The translations under genes and the position numbers were made by a program. The notes beneath the pieces are model-generated. The model made no database searches and was not told the origin of the DNA. It saw only the letters and a program-made list of their open reading frames with translations. A stretch of 64,000 nucleotides of DNA from Cricetomys ansorgei. Its lineage: Eukaryota > Chordata > Mammalia > Rodentia > Nesomyidae. This document shows, in pieces, positions 60,876 through 64,000 of this stretch. Numbering within the stretch: the stretch's first letter is position 1; every line of letters starts with the position of its first letter. Where the stretch lies: NCBI GenBank assembly GCA_026225945.1, contig JAMJFZ010001074.1:2769001-2833000 (forward strand), given 5' to 3'.

Positions 60876-61380
60876 TAGAACGATGATCTAGAAGTAGGAA
60901 AATGATGATGGATAGAGATAAAGAAAAATAAGCCGAACACAGGTGGGTGCAGTCTGAGAGAGTCTTTCCAGCTTTAAAGGAATCTACCTAGCGGGTCAGA
61001 ATAAATCCAAACTCAAGGCCCACAGAGAACTTTCACAGGAGGTAGGAGCATAGAATCCTGGGAAGAGTTCTGAAGTGAGTTCAGACATATGCGCAGGCAG
61101 CTTTGTGGCTTTTCAGAGAGGGGGCGTGGATCCCACAAAATGAGGTTGTTAAGGACAATTATTATCCTCTCCTGATATTAAGTCACAATTATCGCATTAA
61201 CGTTTTCAAAAATGGAAAATAACTAATAATTAATGACAGCATGACCGCTCTAGTCGTGAAAACTGATGGAAGTTGTTGGTGCCTACAGATACATTAGTGA
61301 TTAGTGTCAACCGCTAAGAGCGTTCATACATGCACTTAGATTTTAATGTAAATTTAGATTTATTGTGCATGTGTGTCACG
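60876..61380. other. Unique DNA, no recognised feature
   Basis: A/G-rich near its start, then mixed. No repeat family or exon was recognised. Confidence 0.35.
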
Positions 61381-61470
61381 GAGGGGGGGGAGAGGGGGAG
61401 GAGGAGAGGAAGAGGGGAGGAGGAGAGAGGAAGGGGAGGAGGAGGGGAGGGGGAGGGGAAGGGGGAGAGG
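61381..61470. repeat. Polypurine (GGGGA/GGA)n tract
   Basis: Almost entirely G and A on the plus strand, with multiple runs of three to eight Gs. The glycine/arginine/glutamate frames here are artefacts. Confidence 0.95.
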
Positions 61471-61499
61471 ATGTATGCAGGTACACATGGCTGTATGGT

Positions 61500-61776
61500 C
61501 ACACTGAAAGAAGTCAGAAGAAGAGGATGTCAGGTGTCTTGCGTCTCGCTCTACTACCTGCTGTCTTATTTCTTCGGTACAGTATCTCTTAACTGAATCT
61601 GCAGCTAGCTGGAAGCCAGCAAACCCTAGTGATCTATGCTCTCCTCCCCTACATGCTTGGGTTACAGGTGTGTGCCACCAGGCAAGGCTTTCTATAGGAA
61701 TGATTAGGATTGGAACTCGGGTCCTCAGAATTGCAACCAGCATGCTTACCATTCACTAAACTCTCTCTCCAGTCCT
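61500..61776 (-). mobile_element. B4-type SINE
   Basis: 'agaggatgtcaggtgtcttg', 'ctagctggaagccagcaaac', 'cctagtgatctatgctctcc', 'cttgggttacaggtgtgtgc', 'ggaactcgggtcctcagaat' and 'catgcttaccattcactaaa' then 'ctctctctccagtc' give the whole antisense B4 layout from tail to head. Confidence 0.85.
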
Positions 61777-61985
61777 CTCCTCCTCCTCCACTTCCTCTTC
61801 CTCCTCCTTCTTCTCTCTCTCCTCCTCCTCCTTCTCTTCCTCCTCCTCCTTCTCTTCCTCCTCCTCCTCATCTTCCTCCCCCTCCTTGTCCTCTTTCCCC
61901 TCCTCCTTCTCTTTTTCCTCCTACTCCTTTTTCTCCTTCTTCTCTTTCTTCCTTTCTCCTCTTCCTTCTCCTCTTTTTCTTCTGT
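61777..61985. repeat. Polypyrimidine (TCC)n/(TTC)n tract
   Basis: About 209 bp of almost pure T and C on the plus strand with TCCTCC, TTCTCT and CCCC variants. It directly abuts the B4 head. The arginine/lysine-rich frame on the minus strand (61746-62021) is an artefact. Confidence 0.96.
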
Positions 61986-62375
61986 CATATCTGTCATATA
62001 AAATAACACACACACACACACAATTCCAACACAATGTAGCCTGAGAAAAAACAGCTCTGTGAACGTACAGCATGTGTTTACAAAGGCTTGCAGTTGTGAC
62101 AGGTGTGCTCATGCTTTCCAGGACAGACTACAAAACTTTGAAAATTCAAAATCGTGATGTGGCTAGTCCAGGTACTTCTCTCTACCTGTCAAAAAGTTCT
62201 GAATGCATTTTGAATTTTGTTAACAGCTAATCCTAAAAGTTACACTGGAAAATTGTCGTGATTACAGGTCTTGAAATGAAGAATGTCATATGCTACATGC
62301 TATGGTTTGGATCTTGATAAATAACACAGGAATTATAGTAACTAGGTTTATAGGTTTATAGTAGGATCCCCACCT
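61986..62375. other. Unique DNA with a short CA run
   Basis: A CA run of about eight units lies at 62006-62022. Otherwise nothing is recognised. Confidence 0.4.
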
Positions 62376-62379
62376 AAGA

Positions 62380-62765
62380 ACTTACTTATAGTTTAAAACT
62401 TGTACCCTACAACCAACATCACCTCTACTCTATCATCCCACCTTTTGTTTCTGGGAGTTTAATATTTTAGGTGCCATATGTAAATGAGATCATACAGTAA
62501 TCATCTTTCTGTGCTCAGTTTTCTTGTCTAATTCTTGGCATCTCAGCTTTACCCATGTAGTAAATGGTAAGGCAACATGGTTGAATATTTTTGTTGCGTA
62601 TGCATGTCACAGTTTCATCTGTTTGGTATTCATCTCTTGATTGACCTGGAGGTTGTTTCTATGTCTTGATTACAGTAAGCAATGCTAAAAGGAATGTAGG
62701 GGTGAAAACTGATTCCATTTGCTCTATGTATATCTCACTAGTAGAGCAGCTGGTCCTGCATTGGT
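62380..62765 (-). mobile_element. L1M 3' UTR fragment
   Basis: 'atatgtaaatgagatcatac', 'agtaatcatctttctgtgct', 'ttggtattcatctcttgatt' and 'gaggttgtttctatgtcttg' follow the antisense L1M 3' end. Non-coding and diverged. Confidence 0.75.
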
Positions 62766-62879
62766 CCTGCTTTGCATAGTGGTTGTGCTGATCTGCTTTC
62801 CCACTAACCCTGTGTGAGTGAACTAATACACAGCAGAAAGACACGATAATAAGAGAGCATTGTTTTCTTGAAATTTGAT

Positions 62880-63565
62880 TACAAAACACATTTTAATTGT
62901 TTCAGACTTCCTGCTACAGACATACGTACACAAGCACACAAAAACTACGGATTCTGATGTGCATGCTTATCAATATGCCTATAGTACTCTCGCAGTAAAA
63001 TCCATACATATAGCATATTCTTTTAGTGTGCATCTTGAACACATATATTTTTGCTTGTCAAATATTTTCACGAAAAATTTAAAATATTTTATTCACTTTA
63101 AACAACTGATAAATTGAACTTCATCAAAATTAAAAGAAAACATACTACAAAGGACATCACCACAAAACAAAACAACTCTGGGATAAAATATTTATGGATA
63201 ATCACTGTCAAATAATTCTCTTTAGAATATGAAAGAACTCATAAATGGTTATAATCAAAGACAACCACAGTGTTTAATTGTACATAATCCGAGTAGATGT
63301 CTCCAAGGAAGACATAACAGTTAATTAGCACACGAAGAGATGCTCAACACCAGGAAAGCACGTGACAGCACTTCACACTTAGTCAAGTGTCTGTAAGAAG
63401 AGACAGCCAAGAATATGTGCTGTTAAGGGTGCTGAGAAAAGAAATTCTCACCCGCTGCCGGTGGGAGACTTCGGTGGTGACTGAAAATGCTGTGTGTAGG
63501 GTGTCCCAGAAATTCCAGTCTGAAACATCTAACCAAGAGAATTAAAAACACGTTATACTGGCTTT
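62880..63565 (+). mobile_element. L1M ORF2 remnant, left part
   Basis: 'gataaattgaacttcatcaa' (63107), 'gggataaaatatttatggat' (63180), 'agaatatgaaagaactcata' (63224) and 'acgaagagatgctcaacacc' (63333) with 'gctgagaaaagaaattctca' (63431) follow the last kilobase of L1 ORF2. Stops and indels abound. The portion before about 63090 is uncertain. Confidence 0.78.
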
Positions 63566-63569
63566 AGTA

Positions 63570-63842
63570 TAAATCGTCTGCCCCAGGCTTATGTTCTGAA
63601 CACGAGTTGTTCGCAGGGGTGATAATTGGGAGGCCGTGGAACCTTTTAAGAGTTAGGTCCTGAGTAGGTGTAGGTCACTCCAGGTGGGTTTGGGAGGTTT
63701 AGCTCCTTTCTGTGTTTTCTGGTCAGGCAGAGCATCAGTAAGCCACCATGGCTGTGAACTCTGCCGTGACTTCTCACCTATAACGTGCTTCAACCCTCTG
63801 ACTCAATGAGAAAAACAAAACAAAACAAAACAAAAAACAAAA
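63570..63842 (+). mobile_element. Probable URR1-like insert within L1M
   Basis: 'cccaggcttatgttctgaac', 'gggaggccgtggaacctttt', 'gtaggtgtaggtcactccag' and 'gtaagccaccatggctgtga' resemble the rodent URR1-type repeats. An A/C-rich run follows (63808-63841). It sits exactly between two L1M ORF2 pieces that read in order across it. Confidence 0.55.
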
Positions 63843-64000
63843 CCTTTTCTCCACCGAGTGTTCTGTCAAGTGTTTCGTTGTATCATATCGAAAGCAGACA
63901 ATACAACATGTCCACACAACAACCTGTATTTAAATGTTTATAGCAGCATTATTTATAACTGCTAAAAAGTGGAACCAACTCATTGTCTATGTGAGAAGTG
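63843..64000 (+). mobile_element. L1M ORF2 remnant, right part, runs off the window
   Basis: 'tacaacatgtccacacaaca', 'tttatagcagcattatttat' and 'aactgctaaaaagtggaacc' continue the same L1 after the insert, corresponding to the usual 'ttcatagcagcattattcac' region. The element is open at the window edge. Confidence 0.75.

Noticed and set aside
61746..62021. Arginine/lysine-rich 91-codon frame on the minus strand, protamine-like at first sight.
   Set aside because: It is translation of a (GGA)n tract. The composition is fully explained by the repeat and no flanking gene structure is present.

Overview
This window looks like non-coding nuclear DNA from a muroid rodent. The evidence is the interspersed-repeat population: several B1 (7SL-derived) SINEs, one clear B2, several B3 and B4 SINEs, ID-like pieces, rodent-type L1 3' ends, URR1-like DNA transposon remnants, and older mammal-wide MIR, L1M and MaLR fragments. 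The species cannot be fixed from this. The B1 copies carry a 'ttgtaactctggctgtcc' variant that differs from the Mus consensus as I remember it, so a murid or cricetid-like species other than house mouse is possible. All family names are pattern recognition from memory; nothing was searched.

I find no protein-coding gene, exon set, tRNA, rRNA, CpG island or CRISPR array that I can defend. No open frame resembles a known protein. The longest ones (about 180-290 codons, near 53.7-54.7 kb) are low-complexity frames through a CA/TG repeat. The window is best read as intergenic DNA or the interior of a very large intron.

Layout: 1-8 kb is mostly unique AT-rich DNA with two TA microsatellites and one old SINE. 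8-13.7 kb is a dense repeat cluster: B4, two URR1-like pieces, a rodent L1 3' end, decayed L1M ORF2 in two blocks, B3, B4 and B1 insertions, and a MaLR LTR. 13.7-30.6 kb is mainly unique DNA with scattered MIR, URR1, B1 and B3 copies. 30.6-32.1 kb holds ATT and TG repeats, B3, B4 and an L1 3' UTR. 32-41 kb is mostly unique, with MIR, B4, old B1 and DNA-transposon remnants. 41-50.6 kb contains B1, L1M, B2, URR1 and stacked L1 3' ends. 52.3-56.5 kb is L1-derived and contains a roughly 740 bp CA-rich composite repeat. 58-62 kb has polypyrimidine and polypurine tracts around a B4. The right edge is an L1M ORF2 remnant split by a probable DNA-transposon remnant and running off the window.

There are no genes to combine into a pathway. 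The points of interest are structural: the CA composite array inside an L1 3' UTR, a G-quadruplex motif, a Z-DNA-prone tract, opposed purine and pyrimidine tracts, nested transposons, and a few unexplained unique stretches that could hold conserved regulatory DNA. No new biological system is evident.
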